A stretch of 64,000 nucleotides of DNA, taken from the NCBI RefSeq assembly GCF_009857885.1, contig NZ_WWER01000005.1, forward strand, positions 248,001 through 312,000, in the 5' to 3' direction. Below, one piece after another: positions 18,422 through 29,669 of this stretch. The translations under genes and the position numbers were made by a program. The notes below the pieces were generated by a model that had not been told where the DNA came from, ran no database searches, and saw nothing but the letters and a program-made list of their open reading frames with translations. Every line of letters starts with the position of its first letter. The first letter of the stretch is position 1. The DNA comes from Pusillimonas sp. TS35. Its GTDB lineage: Bacteria > Pseudomonadota > Gammaproteobacteria > Burkholderiales > Burkholderiaceae_B.

Positions 18422-19726
18422 ATGCAATTGTCAGACAAGAAGGCGACGCTGTCGTTCACCGACGGCAGCCCATCAATCGAGTTTCCGGTCTACCAGGGTA
18501 CGGTAGGGCCAGACGTCATCGACATTCGCAAGCTCTACGGTCAGAGCGGGATGTTCACCTACGATCCCGGTTTTCTCTCGACAGCCTCGTGCGAATCGGG
18601 CATTACCTATATCGACGGCGACAAGGGCCAGCTTCTGTATCGTGGCTATCCGATCGAGCAATTGGCGCAAAAATGCGACTTTCTCGATATCTGCTACCTG
18701 ATCCTGAACGGCGACCTGCCTGATGGCACGCAGAAGCAAGAGTTTGACTCCCTGGTCACGCACCACACCATGGTGCATGAGCAATTGCATTTCTTCCTGC
18801 GCGGGTTCCGCCGCGACGCGCACCCCATGGCCGTGCTCACCGGCCTGGTCGGCGCGCTGTCCGCCTTCTACCACGACTCCACCGACATCACCAATGCGCA
18901 CCATCGTCACGTCTCGGCCATCCGCCTGATCGCCAAGATGCCTACGCTGGTCGCCATGGCGTACAAGTACTCGCAGGGCCAGCCTTTCATCTATCCGCAG
19001 AACGACCTGTCCTACACCGGCAACTTTCTGCGCATGATGTTCGCCACCCCGTGCGAAGAGTACAAGGTGAATGAAGTTGTCGAGCGCGCGCTTGATCGCA
19101 TCTTCATTCTGCATGCCGACCACGAGCAGAACGCATCCACCTCCACAGTGCGTCTGTGCGGCTCCTCGGGCACCAACCCGTTTGCCGCCATTGCGGCTGG
19201 TGTGGCATGCCTGTGGGGCCCCGCCCACGGCGGCGCCAACGAAGCGTGCCTGCAGATGCTCGAAGAACTGCAGGCGAATGGCGGTGTGGCCAAGGTCGGC
19301 GAGTTCATGGAAAAGGTCAAGGACAAGAACTCGGGCGTGCGCCTGATGGGCTTTGGCCACCGCGTCTACAAGAACTACGATCCCCGGGCCAAGCTCATGC
19401 AGGAAACCTGCAAGGAAGTGCTGTCCGCACTGGGCCTGGAAAATGATCCGCTGTTCAAGCTGGCCATGGAGCTCGAACGCATCGCCCTCGAAGACGACTA
19501 CTTTGTCCAGCGCAAGCTGTACCCCAATGTCGACTTCTACTCGGGCATCGTCCAGCGCGCCATCGGCATCCCCACCTCGCTGTTCACGGCCATCTTCGCG
19601 CTGGCCCGCACCGTGGGCTGGATTGCGCAATGGAACGAAATGTTGTCCGACCCCGACTACAAGATCGGCCGTCCGCGCCAGCTGTACGTTGGCGCGCAAG
19701 AGCGCGACATCAAAGGCTCGCGTTAA
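18422..19726 (+). CDS. gltA: Citrate synthase (type II, hexameric)
   Basis: A 434-residue citrate synthase with an N-terminal beta-rich domain ([23 protein letters not shown]) characteristic of the NADH-sensitive hexameric form. Active-site regions are [27 protein letters not shown] and [15 protein letters not shown]. It condenses acetyl-CoA and oxaloacetate. It is the last gene of the sdh operon and is followed by a very strong terminator. Confidence 0.97.
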   Translation: MQLSDKKATLSFTDGSPSIEFPVYQGTVGPDVIDIRKLYGQSGMFTYDPGFLSTASCESGITYIDGDKGQLLYRGYPIEQLAQKCDFLDICYLILNGDLPDGTQKQEFDSLVTHHTMVHEQLHFFLRGFRRDAHPMAVLTGLVGALSAFYHDSTDITNAHHRHVSAIRLIAKMPTLVAMAYKYSQGQPFIYPQNDLSYTGNFLRMMFATPCEEYKVNEVVERALDRIFILHADHEQNASTSTVRLCGSSGTNPFAAIAAGVACLWGPAHGGANEACLQMLEELQANGGVAKVGEFMEKVKDKNSGVRLMGFGHRVYKNYDPRAKLMQETCKEVLSALGLENDPLFKLAMELERIALEDDYFVQRKLYPNVDFYSGIVQRAIGIPTSLFTAIFALARTVGWIAQWNEMLSDPDYKIGRPRQLYVGAQERDIKGSR

Positions 19727-19784
19727 GCCATTGCCGGCCTGCCGGGCGCGAGCCTGGCGGTCTGCGTGGGGTGCATCCGCTCCC

Positions 19785-19824
19785 GCAAAAAACCCGAGCG
19801 CCTGGTGGCGCTCGGGTTTTTTGC
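19785..19824. terminator. Bidirectional rho-independent terminator between gltA and maeB
   Basis: An 18-bp stem (19785-19802 with 19807-19824, loop TGGT) has A6 and T6 runs as the outer part of its arms, so it yields a U-tract in both directions. It separates the convergent gltA and maeB genes. Confidence 0.95.
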
Positions 19825-19901
19825 AGGCTCGATGATGGCTGCGCAGCAGCCTTGGCAGAGGGGGGCTGCCACAGACAGCCGCCACCTCTGCGCTTATACG
19901 C

Positions 19902-22199
19902 TTACAGCGTGACCTGTCCAGCTTCCTGCTGCGCGTCCACGACTGCGAGCGTCGTCATATTGACGATGCGACGCACGGTGGAGGAAGTAGTCAGGATATG
20001 CACGGGACGCGCGGCGCCCAGCAGGATGGGGCCCATGGTGACGCCGTGGCTGCCCGTCATCTTCAACATGTTGTAGGTAATGTTGCCGGCATCCAGGTTT
20101 GGCGCGATCAGCAGATTGGCCGGCCCCTTGAGCGTAGAGTCAGGAAAGGCTTTCAGGCGGATCTGCTCCGATAGCGCGGAGTCGGCATGCATTTCGCCGT
20201 CGACTTCCAGCGTGGGCGCGCGCTCGGCCAGGATCTTGCGCGCTTCGGCCATCTTGCGCGACGATGCGCTTACGCGGCTGCCGAAGTTCGAGTGCGAGAG
20301 CAGGGCGATTTTCGGGACGATGCCGAAGCGCTGCATCTCTGCCGCAGCCTGGATGGTCATGTCGGCGATCTGTTCCGCAGTGGGGTCTTCGTTGACATGC
20401 GTGTCGCAGATGAACAGTGTTTGCGTGGGCAGCATCAGCACGTTCATGGCCGCATAGGTTTTCACACCCGGCTTCAGGCCTATCACCTCGTCCACATACT
20501 TGAGCTGGTTGTCGAAGCGGCTGCTGACCCCGCAGATCATGGCATCAGCATCTCCGCGCTGCAGCAGCATCACCCCGATCAGCGAGTTGTGCTTGCGGAT
20601 CATGGCCTTGGCGATATCGGGTGTGACACCATCGCGGCCCTTGAGCTTATAGTACGCCGACCAGGTTTCATTGAAGCGTGCGTCGTCCTCGGGATCGACA
20701 ATCTCGATATCCCGGCCCACAGCCAGTCTCAGGCCGAACTTCTTGATACGCATGTCAATGACAGTGGGGCGTCCGACCAGAATGGGGCGGGCAATGTTCT
20801 CGTCCACCACGGTCTGGGCCGCGCGCAGGACGCGTTCGTCTTCACCGTCGGCATAGATGACGCGTTTGGGGGCGCTTTTGGCCTGCTGGAACAGCGGGCG
20901 CATGAGTTGGCCCGTGTGATACACCAGCGTCATCAGCTTCTGGCGATAGGCTTCCAGGTCTTCGATGGGGCGGCGGGCGACGCCCGACGCCGCGGCGGCC
21001 TCGGCAATGGCGGGTGCGATCTTGACGATCAGGCGTGAGTCGAAGGGTTTTGGGATGATGTAATCGGGGCCGAAGCTCAAGTCCTGGCCCGCGTAGGCCA
21101 TGGCCACTTCATCGTTTTGTTCGGCCTGGGCCAGCTCGGCGATGGCCTTGACGCAGGCGAGCTTCATCTCCTCATTGATGACGGTTGCACCGCAATCAAG
21201 CGCACCGCGGAAGATGAACGGAAAGCAAAGAACGTTGTTGACTTGATTGGGATAGTCGGAGCGGCCGGTAGCAATGATGCAATCAGGGCGGGCTGCTTTC
21301 GCGACTTCAGGCCGGATTTCGGGCTCTGGGTTGGCCAGCGCGAGAATCAGCGGGCTGGCAGCCATGGTCTTGACCATGTCGGCGGTGAGTACGCCGGGCG
21401 CCGAGCAGCCCAGGAATACGTCGGCGTCCACGCAGACATCGGCCAGGGTGCGCGCATCGGTCTTTTGCGCATAGCGGGCTTTGTTGGGCTCCATGTTTTC
21501 TTCGCGGCCCTCGCGGATCACGCCGCGCGAGTCGACCACGAAGATATTGCTGCGCTTGATGCCCAGCTTGACCATCAGGTCCAGGCAGGCGATGGCGGCC
21601 GCCCCGGCGCCCGAGCATACCAGCTTGACGTCGCCGATCTGCTTGTTGACCACCTTCAGGCCGTTGAGCACTGCGGCGGACGAAATGATGGCCGTGCCAT
21701 GCTGATCGTCGTGGAACACGGGTATTTTCATGCGCTCGCGCAGCTTCTTCTCGATGTAGAAGCATTCGGGCGCCTTGATGTCCTCGAGGTTGACGCCGCC
21801 CAGCGTGGGCTCCAGCGCGGCGATGATGTCAACAAGCTTGTCCGGGTCGTTCTCGGCCAGCTCGATGTCGAAAACATCGATGCCGGCGAACTTCTTGAAC
21901 AGGCAACCCTTGCCTTCCATGACCGGCTTGGCGGCCAGCGGGCCAATGTTGCCCAAGCCCAGCACGGCGGTGCCGTTGGTGATCACCCCCACAAGGTTGG
22001 AGCGGGAGGTGTACATCGAGGCCGCGTCTTCACCTTGGCTGTGTATGGTTGTGCAAGCGTATGCCACGCCGGGAGAATAGGCGAGGGACAGATCGTCCTG
22101 GTTGGCCAGCGGCTTGGTGGGGACGACTGAAACTTTACCGGGGGACGGATAGGCGTGGTAATCCAGCGCCCGCTTCTCCAGATCGGCTTTGGCATCCAT
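19902..22199 (-). CDS. maeB: NADP-dependent malic enzyme with C-terminal phosphotransacetylase-like domain
   Basis: A 765-residue two-domain protein. Residues ~1-430 are the malic enzyme ([53 protein letters not shown]). Residues ~440-765 form a phosphotransacetylase-like region ([43 protein letters not shown]) that in MaeB proteins is regulatory. It decarboxylates malate to pyruvate with NADPH formation and is the natural outlet when propionate or C4 acids flood the TCA cycle. A 7-bp inverted repeat (22255-22261 with 22270-22276) lies 56 bp upstream of the start. Confidence 0.95.
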   Translation of the reverse strand: MDAKADLEKRALDYHAYPSPGKVSVVPTKPLANQDDLSLAYSPGVAYACTTIHSQGEDAASMYTSRSNLVGVITNGTAVLGLGNIGPLAAKPVMEGKGCLFKKFAGIDVFDIELAENDPDKLVDIIAALEPTLGGVNLEDIKAPECFYIEKKLRERMKIPVFHDDQHGTAIISSAAVLNGLKVVNKQIGDVKLVCSGAGAAAIACLDLMVKLGIKRSNIFVVDSRGVIREGREENMEPNKARYAQKTDARTLADVCVDADVFLGCSAPGVLTADMVKTMAASPLILALANPEPEIRPEVAKAARPDCIIATGRSDYPNQVNNVLCFPFIFRGALDCGATVINEEMKLACVKAIAELAQAEQNDEVAMAYAGQDLSFGPDYIIPKPFDSRLIVKIAPAIAEAAAASGVARRPIEDLEAYRQKLMTLVYHTGQLMRPLFQQAKSAPKRVIYADGEDERVLRAAQTVVDENIARPILVGRPTVIDMRIKKFGLRLAVGRDIEIVDPEDDARFNETWSAYYKLKGRDGVTPDIAKAMIRKHNSLIGVMLLQRGDADAMICGVSSRFDNQLKYVDEVIGLKPGVKTYAAMNVLMLPTQTLFICDTHVNEDPTAEQIADMTIQAAAEMQRFGIVPKIALLSHSNFGSRVSASSRKMAEARKILAERAPTLEVDGEMHADSALSEQIRLKAFPDSTLKGPANLLIAPNLDAGNITYNMLKMTGSHGVTMGPILLGAARPVHILTTSSTVRRIVNMTTLAVVDAQQEAGQVTL

Positions 22200-22698
22200 A
22201 TGGGAAAACTCCTCGAGTTGCTAAATGAATGAATATAGTGCTGTTCGGTATTTATTCTGCACCCAAAAATGCAGAAACATAAATATGCATCGAATATGCC
22301 GCATTGCTGCATAAAAAATCGCGGATTCGTGCGCGTATTTTGAGCCGGGAGAGATACTATACAGAAGGAGGCGGCAAGGAAAGCAATAGAAATAGTAATA
22401 CGGCACATGGCGTATGAGCACATGATGCATAATGCATAAAGCCACGCCATGCTCGAGAAAACCGCGCTGTGTTTGATATAGCCAACACACAGTCGGCGCT
22501 TTACCAGAATAATCCTGGATTTCGAACCGCAGGCTTATCCCTTCACCGCTTCAAGGGTATACTAGCCGCACTACGGCTATTCAAGGCGTCGTACACGTTG
22601 CCTTCTGCCCCGCTATCCGCTATCCGGTCTGGCCGTGTCGCGGAAGGTTGTCCTGCATCGTAACGAGCGAGACGCTCGGTTAGGTGAAGCGTATATCT
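22200..22698. promoter_or_regulatory. Divergent maeB/odhA regulatory gap
   Basis: This is 499 bp without a convincing gene. On the maeB side are the inverted repeat TTCTGCA-N8-TGCAGAA (22255-22276) and several TGCATA-type words, including two abutting ATGCAT palindromes (22425-22430 and 22432-22437). On the odhA side TATACT at 22558-22563, with a weak -35 (TTATCC at 22535-22540, 17-bp spacer), is the best promoter candidate. A 6-bp hairpin (22664-22678) sits just before the odhA ribosome site. Confidence 0.4.
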
Positions 22699-25569
22699 AT
22701 GTCATCGGAAAAAGAACTCCTATCCAATTCATACCTGTTCGGCAGCAATGCCCCTTATGTCGAGGAGCTCTACGAAGCCTACCTCGATAATCCAGGTTCT
22801 ATCGCCGAACAATGGCGCACATATTTCGACCAGCTCCAGCATCAGCCTGCCACCGACGGCAATGAGGCCACGCGCGACCAGGCCCATGCGCCGGTTGTCG
22901 AGTCCTTTGCCCAGCGCGCCAAGGCTAATGCCTTCCTGGCCAAGGTCAACAAAAGCGACCTGGCGATTGCCGGTAAGCAACTGTATGTGCAGTCCATTAT
23001 CGCCGCCTACCGTTCGCTGGGCGTACGGTTTGCCGAGCTTGATCCGCTCAAGCGCCGCGACCGCCCGATCATCCCCGAACTCGATCCCGCGTTCTACGGC
23101 CTGACCGAAGCCGATCTTGACCAGGTATACGCTGCCACCAACACGTATTTCACCAAAGCCGATACCATGACCATGCGCGACATGCTCAAGGCTTTGCGTG
23201 ACACCTATTGCCGCTCCATCGGCGCCGAGTTCATGCATATCTCCGATCCGACCGCCAAGCGCTGGATCCAGGAGCGCCTCGAGTCCACGCTGGGCGTGCC
23301 GGCTTTCGACGCCGACCGCAAGCGCCATATCCTGCAGCAGATCACCGAAGCCGAAGGTCTCGAGCGCTTCCTGCACACCAAGTACGTCGGCCAGAAGCGT
23401 TTCTCGCTCGAAGGCGGAGAAAGCTTCATTGCCTCGATGGACGAGGTTGTGCACAATGCCGGCGAAAACGGTATTCAGGAAATCGTGGTTGGCATGGCCC
23501 ACCGCGGCCGCCTGAACATGCTGGTCAACATCATGGGCAAGATGCCCGGCGACTTGTTCGCCGAGTTCGAAGGCAAGCACGCCGAAGGCCTTACCGATGG
23601 CGACGTGAAATACCACAACGGTTTCTCCAGTGATCTGTCCACGCGCGGCGGCCCAGTACACCTGTCGCTGGCCTTCAACCCGTCCCACCTCGAAATCGTC
23701 AATCCCGTGGTCGAGGGCAGCGTGCGTGCCCGCCAAGATCGTCGCAATGACGAGGATGGCTCGCAGGTGCTGCCCGTGCTGGTGCACGGTGACGCAGCTT
23801 TCGCCGGACAGGGTGTGGTCATGGAAACGCTCAACCTGGCCCAGACGCGTGGCTACGGCACGGGCGGCACGCTGCACATCGTCATCAACAACCAGATTGG
23901 TTTCACCACGTCTGATCCGCGCGACACGCGTTCGACGCTGTATTGCACCGATGTGGTCAAGATGATTGAGGCGCCGGTCTTCCACGTCAATGGCGACGAT
24001 CCCGAAGCGGTTGTGTTCGTGACCCAGCTGGCGCTGGAATACCGCATGAAATTCAAGCACGATGTCGTGGTCGATATCGTTTGCTTCCGCAAGCTGGGCC
24101 ACAACGAGCAAGACACCCCCGCACTCACCCAGCCGCTGATGTACAAGAGCATTGGCAAGCATCCCGGTACCCGGAAGGTGTATGCCGACAAGCTCGTCGC
24201 CCAAGGCGTGCTGGCCGAAGACGAGCCCGAGCAGATGGTCAAGGCCTACCGCCAGCTCATGGAGGATGGCCAGCGCACCATTGAGCCCGTGCTTACCGAC
24301 TACAAGAACAAGCACGCTACCGATTGGTCGCCCTTCCTGGGCGCCAAATGGACCGATGTTGCCGACACTGCGGTGCCGTTGGCGGAGCTTACCCGCATCG
24401 GCGAGCGCATCACCATGGTGCCGGAGAACTTCACGCCGCATATGCTGGTCAACAAGCTGCTGGCCGACCGCCGCAAAATGGCCCACGGTGAGATCAATGT
24501 TGACTGGGGCATGGGTGAGCATCTGGCATTCGCAACGCTGGTGTCCAGTGGCTACGCTATCCGCATCACGGGCCAGGACTCGGGCCGCGGCACGTTCACG
24601 CACCGGCACGCCGTGTTGCATGACCAGAAGCGCGAGCGCTGGGACGACGGCACGTATATCCCGCTGCAGAACGTGTCCGACAGCCAGGCCCCATTCACCG
24701 TGATCGATTCGGTGCTGTCCGAAGAGGCAGTGCTGGGTTTCGAGTATGGTTACGCGACGGCCGAACCCAATACGCTAACGATCTGGGAAGCTCAGTTCGG
24801 CGACTTCGTCAACGGCGCCCAGGTGGTGATCGACCAGTTCATTACCTCTGGCGAGGCCAAGTGGGGCCGCCAGTGCGGGCTGACCATGATGCTGCCGCAC
24901 GGCTATGAAGGCCAAGGCCCCGAGCACTCCTCGGCCCGCATCGAGCGCTTCCTGCAACTGTGCGCCGACAACAATATTCAGGTGGTGCAGCCTACCAATG
25001 GTTCGCAGATCTTCCACCTGCTGCGCCGCCAGATGATCCGGCCCTTCCGCAAGCCGCTGGTCATTTTCACGCCCAAGTCGCTCCTGCGCAACAAGGCGGC
25101 CACGTCGCCGTTGTCCGACCTGGCCACCGGTCAGTTCCTGCCCGTCATCGGCGAGCAGGACGCCACGCTGGACGCCGAAGGCGTCAAGCGCGTGCTCGTC
25201 TGCTCTGGCAAGGTGTACTACGACCTGGTCCATGCCCGTGACGAAGCCGGCCGCAAGGACGTTGCCATTATTCGTGTTGAACAGCTGTATCCGTTCGCGC
25301 ACAAGGCGTTCCAGGCCGAGCTGCAGAAGTACTCCAACGCGCGTGAAATCGTCTGGACGCAGGATGAACCCCAGAACCAGGGCCCCTGGTTCTACATCCA
25401 GCATCACCTGTACGAGAATATGGCAGACGGCCAGAAGCTTGGTTATGCGGGCCGCCCCGCGTCCGCGTCGCCCGCGGTCGGTTATCTCGCCAAGCACCAG
25501 GAGCAGCAGCGCAACCTGATCGAGCAGGCGTTTGCGCCCCGCTTCAAGGGCTTCATGCTGACCAAGTAA
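22699..25569 (+). CDS. odhA: 2-oxoglutarate dehydrogenase E1 component
   Basis: A 956-residue thiamine-diphosphate enzyme. The N-terminal E2-binding motif (SYLFGSNAPYVEELYEAYL) is followed by MGMAHRGRLNMLVN, GDAAFAGQGVVMETLN, the TPP region and the transketolase-like C-terminal domain (TFTHRHAVLHDQ, YEGQGPEHSSARIERFLQL). It decarboxylates 2-oxoglutarate and loads succinyl on OdhB lipoate. The ATG at 22699 has AGGTGA about 11 nt upstream; an in-frame GTG at 22684 would add five residues and lacks a ribosome site. It heads odhA-odhB. Confidence 0.96.
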   Translation: MSSEKELLSNSYLFGSNAPYVEELYEAYLDNPGSIAEQWRTYFDQLQHQPATDGNEATRDQAHAPVVESFAQRAKANAFLAKVNKSDLAIAGKQLYVQSIIAAYRSLGVRFAELDPLKRRDRPIIPELDPAFYGLTEADLDQVYAATNTYFTKADTMTMRDMLKALRDTYCRSIGAEFMHISDPTAKRWIQERLESTLGVPAFDADRKRHILQQITEAEGLERFLHTKYVGQKRFSLEGGESFIASMDEVVHNAGENGIQEIVVGMAHRGRLNMLVNIMGKMPGDLFAEFEGKHAEGLTDGDVKYHNGFSSDLSTRGGPVHLSLAFNPSHLEIVNPVVEGSVRARQDRRNDEDGSQVLPVLVHGDAAFAGQGVVMETLNLAQTRGYGTGGTLHIVINNQIGFTTSDPRDTRSTLYCTDVVKMIEAPVFHVNGDDPEAVVFVTQLALEYRMKFKHDVVVDIVCFRKLGHNEQDTPALTQPLMYKSIGKHPGTRKVYADKLVAQGVLAEDEPEQMVKAYRQLMEDGQRTIEPVLTDYKNKHATDWSPFLGAKWTDVADTAVPLAELTRIGERITMVPENFTPHMLVNKLLADRRKMAHGEINVDWGMGEHLAFATLVSSGYAIRITGQDSGRGTFTHRHAVLHDQKRERWDDGTYIPLQNVSDSQAPFTVIDSVLSEEAVLGFEYGYATAEPNTLTIWEAQFGDFVNGAQVVIDQFITSGEAKWGRQCGLTMMLPHGYEGQGPEHSSARIERFLQLCADNNIQVVQPTNGSQIFHLLRRQMIRPFRKPLVIFTPKSLLRNKAATSPLSDLATGQFLPVIGEQDATLDAEGVKRVLVCSGKVYYDLVHARDEAGRKDVAIIRVEQLYPFAHKAFQAELQKYSNAREIVWTQDEPQNQGPWFYIQHHLYENMADGQKLGYAGRPASASPAVGYLAKHQEQQRNLIEQAFAPRFKGFMLTK

Positions 25570-25605
25570 TCACGCATCCAATACTTACACCACGGAATAA
25601 TCATC

Positions 25606-26808
25606 ATGGCAATTACTGACGTTCTCGTTCCCCAGCTTTCCGAGTCTGTCTCCGAGGCAAGCCTGCTCAATTGGAAGAAGCAGCCCGGTGAAGCGGTCGA
25701 AGCCGACGAGATCCTGATTGAAGTCGAAACCGACAAGGTCGTGCTGGAGGTTCCCGCGCCTGCGTCTGGCGTGCTCAAGGAGATCGTGAAGGGCGACGGC
25801 AGCACCGTCACCTCGGGCGATGTGCTTGCACGCATCGATACCGAAGGCAAAGCCACTGCCGCAGCGCCGGCCGCCGAAGCGGCAGCGCCTGCAGCCGCGC
25901 CGGCCGCTGCCGCTGCCGCGCCCGTCGCGTCGGCGATCACTTCGCCTGCCGCTGGCAAGATCCTGGCCGAGAAAGGTATCGATCCCTCGGCGGTCGAAGG
26001 CAGCGGCCGCGGTGGCCGCATCACCAAGGGCGACGCACTGGAAGCGGGTGCCGCTCCCGCCAAGAAAGCTGCTGCGCCCGTTGCGCCGCCCACACTGTCG
26101 CTGGATGGCCGTCCCGAACAGCGCGTGCCGATGAGCCGCCTGCGTGCCCGCGTTGCCGAGCGCCTGCTGCAATCGCAAGCTGAAAACGCCATCCTGACAA
26201 CGTTCAACGAAGTCAACATGCAGGGCATTCTCGACCTGCGCAAGCAATACAAAGACCAGTTCGAAAAAGAGCACGGCGTCAAGCTGGGCTTTACTTCGTT
26301 CTTCGTCAAGGCCGCTGTTGCGGCACTCAAGAAGTATCCTGTCGTGAACGCCTCCGTCGATGGCAAAGACATCATCTACCACGGCTACTTCGATATCGGG
26401 ATCGCTGTCGGCAGCCCACGCGGCCTGGTGGTGCCCATCCTGCGCAACGCCGATCAGCTCTCTATCGCTGACATCGAAAAGCAGATCGCCGACTTCGGCA
26501 ACCGCGCCCGCGACGGCAAGCTTGGCCTTGAAGAGCTCACTGGCGGTACGTTCTCCATTTCCAATGGCGGCGTGTTTGGCTCCATGCTCTCCACGCCCAT
26601 CATCAACCCGCCGCAATCGGCCATCCTGGGCATTCACGCCACCAAGGATCGCCCGGTTGTCGAGAACGGCCAGATCGTCATCCGCCCGATGAACTACCTG
26701 GCGCTGTCATACGACCACCGTATCATCGATGGCCGTGAAGCCGTACTGGCCCTGGTGGCCATGAAGGAAGCGCTCGAAGATCCCCAACGCCTGCTGCTGG
26801 ATATCTGA
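25606..26808 (+). CDS. odhB: Dihydrolipoyl succinyltransferase (E2 of 2-oxoglutarate dehydrogenase)
   Basis: A 400-residue protein with an N-terminal lipoyl domain (lipoylated Lys44 in [11 protein letters not shown]), an Ala/Pro-rich linker, a peripheral-subunit-binding domain ([25 protein letters not shown]) and the catalytic domain ending with the HxxxDG motif in [10 protein letters not shown]. It transfers succinyl to CoA. It begins 36 bp after odhA and is followed by a terminator before lpdA. Confidence 0.96.
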   Translation: MAITDVLVPQLSESVSEASLLNWKKQPGEAVEADEILIEVETDKVVLEVPAPASGVLKEIVKGDGSTVTSGDVLARIDTEGKATAAAPAAEAAAPAAAPAAAAAAPVASAITSPAAGKILAEKGIDPSAVEGSGRGGRITKGDALEAGAAPAKKAAAPVAPPTLSLDGRPEQRVPMSRLRARVAERLLQSQAENAILTTFNEVNMQGILDLRKQYKDQFEKEHGVKLGFTSFFVKAAVAALKKYPVVNASVDGKDIIYHGYFDIGIAVGSPRGLVVPILRNADQLSIADIEKQIADFGNRARDGKLGLEELTGGTFSISNGGVFGSMLSTPIINPPQSAILGIHATKDRPVVENGQIVIRPMNYLALSYDHRIIDGREAVLALVAMKEALEDPQRLLLDI

Positions 26809-26833
26809 GCACATGAGGCCTAGGGCTTGAACG

Positions 26834-26879
26834 GGCCCCGGGGTGCATGCAGTCTTGCGTGCGCCGGCCGGGGCCTTTT
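26834..26879 (+). terminator. Terminator or attenuator between odhB and lpdA
   Basis: GGCCCCGG (26834-26841) pairs with CCGGGGCC (26868-26875), with an inner GCATGC/GCGTGC stem, and is followed directly by TTTT (26876-26879). It would cut or reduce transcription before lpdA, uncoupling E3 from E1/E2. Confidence 0.75.
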
Positions 26880-26988
26880 CGAGTGTACTGTCCGGACGCG
26901 GATGCGCCGGCGCCCCATGCGGGCGTGGGCGGTGCCGCGCCTCGCGGGCGCCACGCGTGCCCGCGCCAACCCATCTATCGAGAATCAC

Positions 26989-28416
26989 ATGGCAAAACAA
27001 TTTGACGTAGTCGTTATCGGTGCCGGCCCCGGCGGTTATATTGCGGCTATCCGTGCCGCCCAGCTTGGCCAGAGCGTGGCATGCATCGATGCCTGGAGCA
27101 CCAGCGACGGCAAGCCAGCCCCCGGCGGCACCTGCACCAATGTGGGATGCATCCCCTCCAAGGCGCTGCTGCAGTCGTCCGAGCATTTCGAGCAGGCCAA
27201 TCACCATTTCGCCGAGCACGGCATCGAGATGAAAGGCGTGAGCCTCAAGCTGGACACGCTGATTGGCCGCAAGGATACCGTCGTCAAGCAGAACAACGAC
27301 GGTATTCTGTACCTGTTCAAGAAGAACAAGGTCACCTTTTTCCACGGCACGGGTTCGTTCGCGGCACAGGTCGACGGCGGCTGGAGCATCAAGGTGTCGG
27401 GCAAGGCCGAAGAAGAACTGGTCGCCAAACATGTTGTCATCGCTACGGGCTCGTCGCCGCGTGCGCTGCCTGGACTGCCGTTCGATGAAAAGCAGATTCT
27501 GTCCAACGATGGCGCGCTGCGCATTCCCGCTGTCCCCAAGAAACTGGGCGTGATCGGGGCGGGTGTGATCGGCCTCGAGCTGGGCAGCGTCTGGCGCCGC
27601 CTGGGTGCCGAAGTCACCGTGCTCGAAGCGATGCCTGAGTTCCTGGCCGTGGTCGATCAGCAGGTTGCCAAGGAAGCCCTCAAGGCATTCACCAAGCAGG
27701 GCTTGAATATCCAGACCGGCGTGAAGATCGGTGAGGTCAAACAGACCGCCAAGACCGTTACCGTCAACTATACCGACGCTGCTGGCGCCGAGCAGAAGCT
27801 GGCCGTGGACAACCTGATCGTTTCGATCGGCCGAGTGCCCAATGTCGAGGGCCTGGGTGTCGATGCCGTAAGCCTGAAGCGCGATGAGCGCGGCTTTATC
27901 GTGGTTGACGACGAGTGCAGGACCAACCTGCCCAACGTCTGGGCGGTGGGTGACGTCGTGCGCGGCCCCATGCTGGCTCACAAGGCTGAAGAAGAAGGCG
28001 TTGCGGTGGCTGAGCGTATTGCGGGGCAACATGGCCACGTCAATTTCGGCACTATCCCTTCCGTGATCTATACCTCCCCCGAGATCGCCTGGGTAGGCAA
28101 GAACGAGCAGCAGCTCAAGAGCGAAGGCCGTGAGTATAAGGCCGGCAACTTCCCCTTCATGGCCAATGGCCGTGCTCGCGCGCTGGGTGACACCACCGGT
28201 TTCGTCAAGGTGATTGCCGATGCCAAGACGGATGAAGTACTGGGCGTGCACGTCATCGGGCCCATGGCTTCCGAATTGATCGCCGAAGCGGTTACCATTA
28301 TGGAATTCCGCGGCGCGGCCGAAGACATCGCGCGCATTTGCCATGCGCACCCCACGCTGTCCGAAGCCATGAAAGAAGCGGCGCTGGCCGTCGACAAGCG
28401 CACGCTCAACTTCTGA
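26989..28416 (+). CDS. lpdA: Dihydrolipoamide dehydrogenase (E3)
   Basis: A 475-residue flavoprotein disulfide reductase. It shows the FAD fold [20 protein letters not shown], redox disulfide [16 protein letters not shown] fold [20 protein letters not shown] and the C-terminal His-Pro pair in [10 protein letters not shown]. It reoxidises the lipoyl groups of OdhB and probably of pyruvate dehydrogenase. The ATG at 26989 is used because conserved sequence begins there; a longer open frame upstream covers the terminator. No LipA-type domain is fused at the N-terminus. Confidence 0.95.
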   Translation: MAKQFDVVVIGAGPGGYIAAIRAAQLGQSVACIDAWSTSDGKPAPGGTCTNVGCIPSKALLQSSEHFEQANHHFAEHGIEMKGVSLKLDTLIGRKDTVVKQNNDGILYLFKKNKVTFFHGTGSFAAQVDGGWSIKVSGKAEEELVAKHVVIATGSSPRALPGLPFDEKQILSNDGALRIPAVPKKLGVIGAGVIGLELGSVWRRLGAEVTVLEAMPEFLAVVDQQVAKEALKAFTKQGLNIQTGVKIGEVKQTAKTVTVNYTDAAGAEQKLAVDNLIVSIGRVPNVEGLGVDAVSLKRDERGFIVVDDECRTNLPNVWAVGDVVRGPMLAHKAEEEGVAVAERIAGQHGHVNFGTIPSVIYTSPEIAWVGKNEQQLKSEGREYKAGNFPFMANGRARALGDTTGFVKVIADAKTDEVLGVHVIGPMASELIAEAVTIMEFRGAAEDIARICHAHPTLSEAMKEAALAVDKRTLNF

Positions 28417-28445
28417 TCTGCGCGGTTCGTGCACAGCACGACCAT

Positions 28446-28479
28446 GTAAAAGGGCGGGCGGTCGGCTCGCCCTTTTTAC
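28446..28479 (+). terminator. Rho-independent terminator after lpdA
   Basis: GTAAAAGGGCG (28446-28456) pairs with CGCCCTTTTTAC (28468-28479) with one extra T, giving a stem with A/T arms that supplies a U-tract. It lies 30 bp after lpdA and just before zapE. Confidence 0.85.
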
Positions 28480-28497
28480 TTTGAAAAGCCCCTTTTT

Positions 28498-29589
28498 ATG
28501 AATGTACGCGAGTATTACCATCAGGCGCTGAACGAGCGCGGCTACCGGCCCGATGCGGCGCAAGAGGCCGCTATTGAGCGCCTGCAGCGCTATTACGATG
28601 ATTGGATCAATTTCAAGAAGGCGCGTTCATCGGCGCTGAAGAAGATTTTCCGCCGCCCGCCGGTACCGCGCGGGGTATATATGTGGGGCGGTGTTGGCCG
28701 GGGCAAGAGCTTCCTGATGGATGCGTTCTATCTCACGGTGCCAGTCAGGCGCAAGACGCGTGTGCATTTTCACGAATTCATGCGCGGCGTGCATCGCGAA
28801 CTGGACGCCGTGCGTGGCCAGCAGGATCCACTGGACGAGGTGGCGCGCCGCATTGCCAAGCGCTACCGGCTGATCTGCTTCGACGAGTTCCATGTGTCGG
28901 ACGTGGCCGACGCCATGATACTGTATCGGCTCTTGCTGTGCCTGTTCAAGCACGGTACGTCGTTCGTGATGACATCCAACTACGAGCCGTCCACGTTGTA
29001 TCCCGATGGCCTGCACCGAGACCGCGTTTTGCCGGCGATCAAGCTCATCCAGCAGCGTATGGATGTGCTCAATGTCGACGTTGGCACCGACTACCGGCGT
29101 CGCGCGCTCGAGCAGGTGCGCATGTACCTGACTCCCATTACCGGTGATACCAACGCCGAACTGCGTGCTATCTTCGATCGGTTGCTGGATACTGCGCCGA
29201 TGGAACCCGACCTGATCGTGGAAAACCGCAAGCTGCGGGCGGTAGCGCTTGGCGGCAGTATTGTATGGTTCGACTTTGCAACCTTGTGTGGTGGCCCGCG
29301 CTCACAGAACGATTACCTGGACCTGGCCAGCCGCTTCCAGACGGTGATACTGTCGGATGTCCCTCGCATGGCGCCGCGCGATGCGTCGCAGGCGCGGCGC
29401 TTCACCTGGCTGATCGACGTATTCTACGATCACAAGGTGAAGTTGGTGATGTCGGCCGAGTGCCCGGCTGAAGCGCTCTACACCAAAGGGCCCATGTCCA
29501 ACGAGTTTCATCGCACTGTGTCGCGCATTCTCGAAATGCAATCGCGCGAATACCTCGAAGAAGCGCGACGCGAGGCCGTTACACTATAA
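28498..29589 (+). CDS. zapE: Cell division protein ZapE (AFG1-like ATPase)
   Basis: A 363-residue ATPase with Walker A WGGVGRGKS (from residue ~64), LICFDEFHVSDVADAMIL as Walker B, and VMTSNYEP as sensor region. This layout is that of the AFG1/ZapE family. In E. coli ZapE associates with the Z-ring under stress or low oxygen. Its location after the odh genes is common in Betaproteobacteria. It is single-gene transcribed or weakly linked to trpS 80 bp downstream. Confidence 0.92.
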   Translation: MNVREYYHQALNERGYRPDAAQEAAIERLQRYYDDWINFKKARSSALKKIFRRPPVPRGVYMWGGVGRGKSFLMDAFYLTVPVRRKTRVHFHEFMRGVHRELDAVRGQQDPLDEVARRIAKRYRLICFDEFHVSDVADAMILYRLLLCLFKHGTSFVMTSNYEPSTLYPDGLHRDRVLPAIKLIQQRMDVLNVDVGTDYRRRALEQVRMYLTPITGDTNAELRAIFDRLLDTAPMEPDLIVENRKLRAVALGGSIVWFDFATLCGGPRSQNDYLDLASRFQTVILSDVPRMAPRDASQARRFTWLIDVFYDHKVKLVMSAECPAEALYTKGPMSNEFHRTVSRILEMQSREYLEEARREAVTL

Positions 29590-29669
29590 GCTCACATGCG
29601 GCTCGCGCCGCTGCGGGCTACGCACGCCGCGCCCGCACCCGCACCCTGCACACCTTACAAGCCTAGCCT

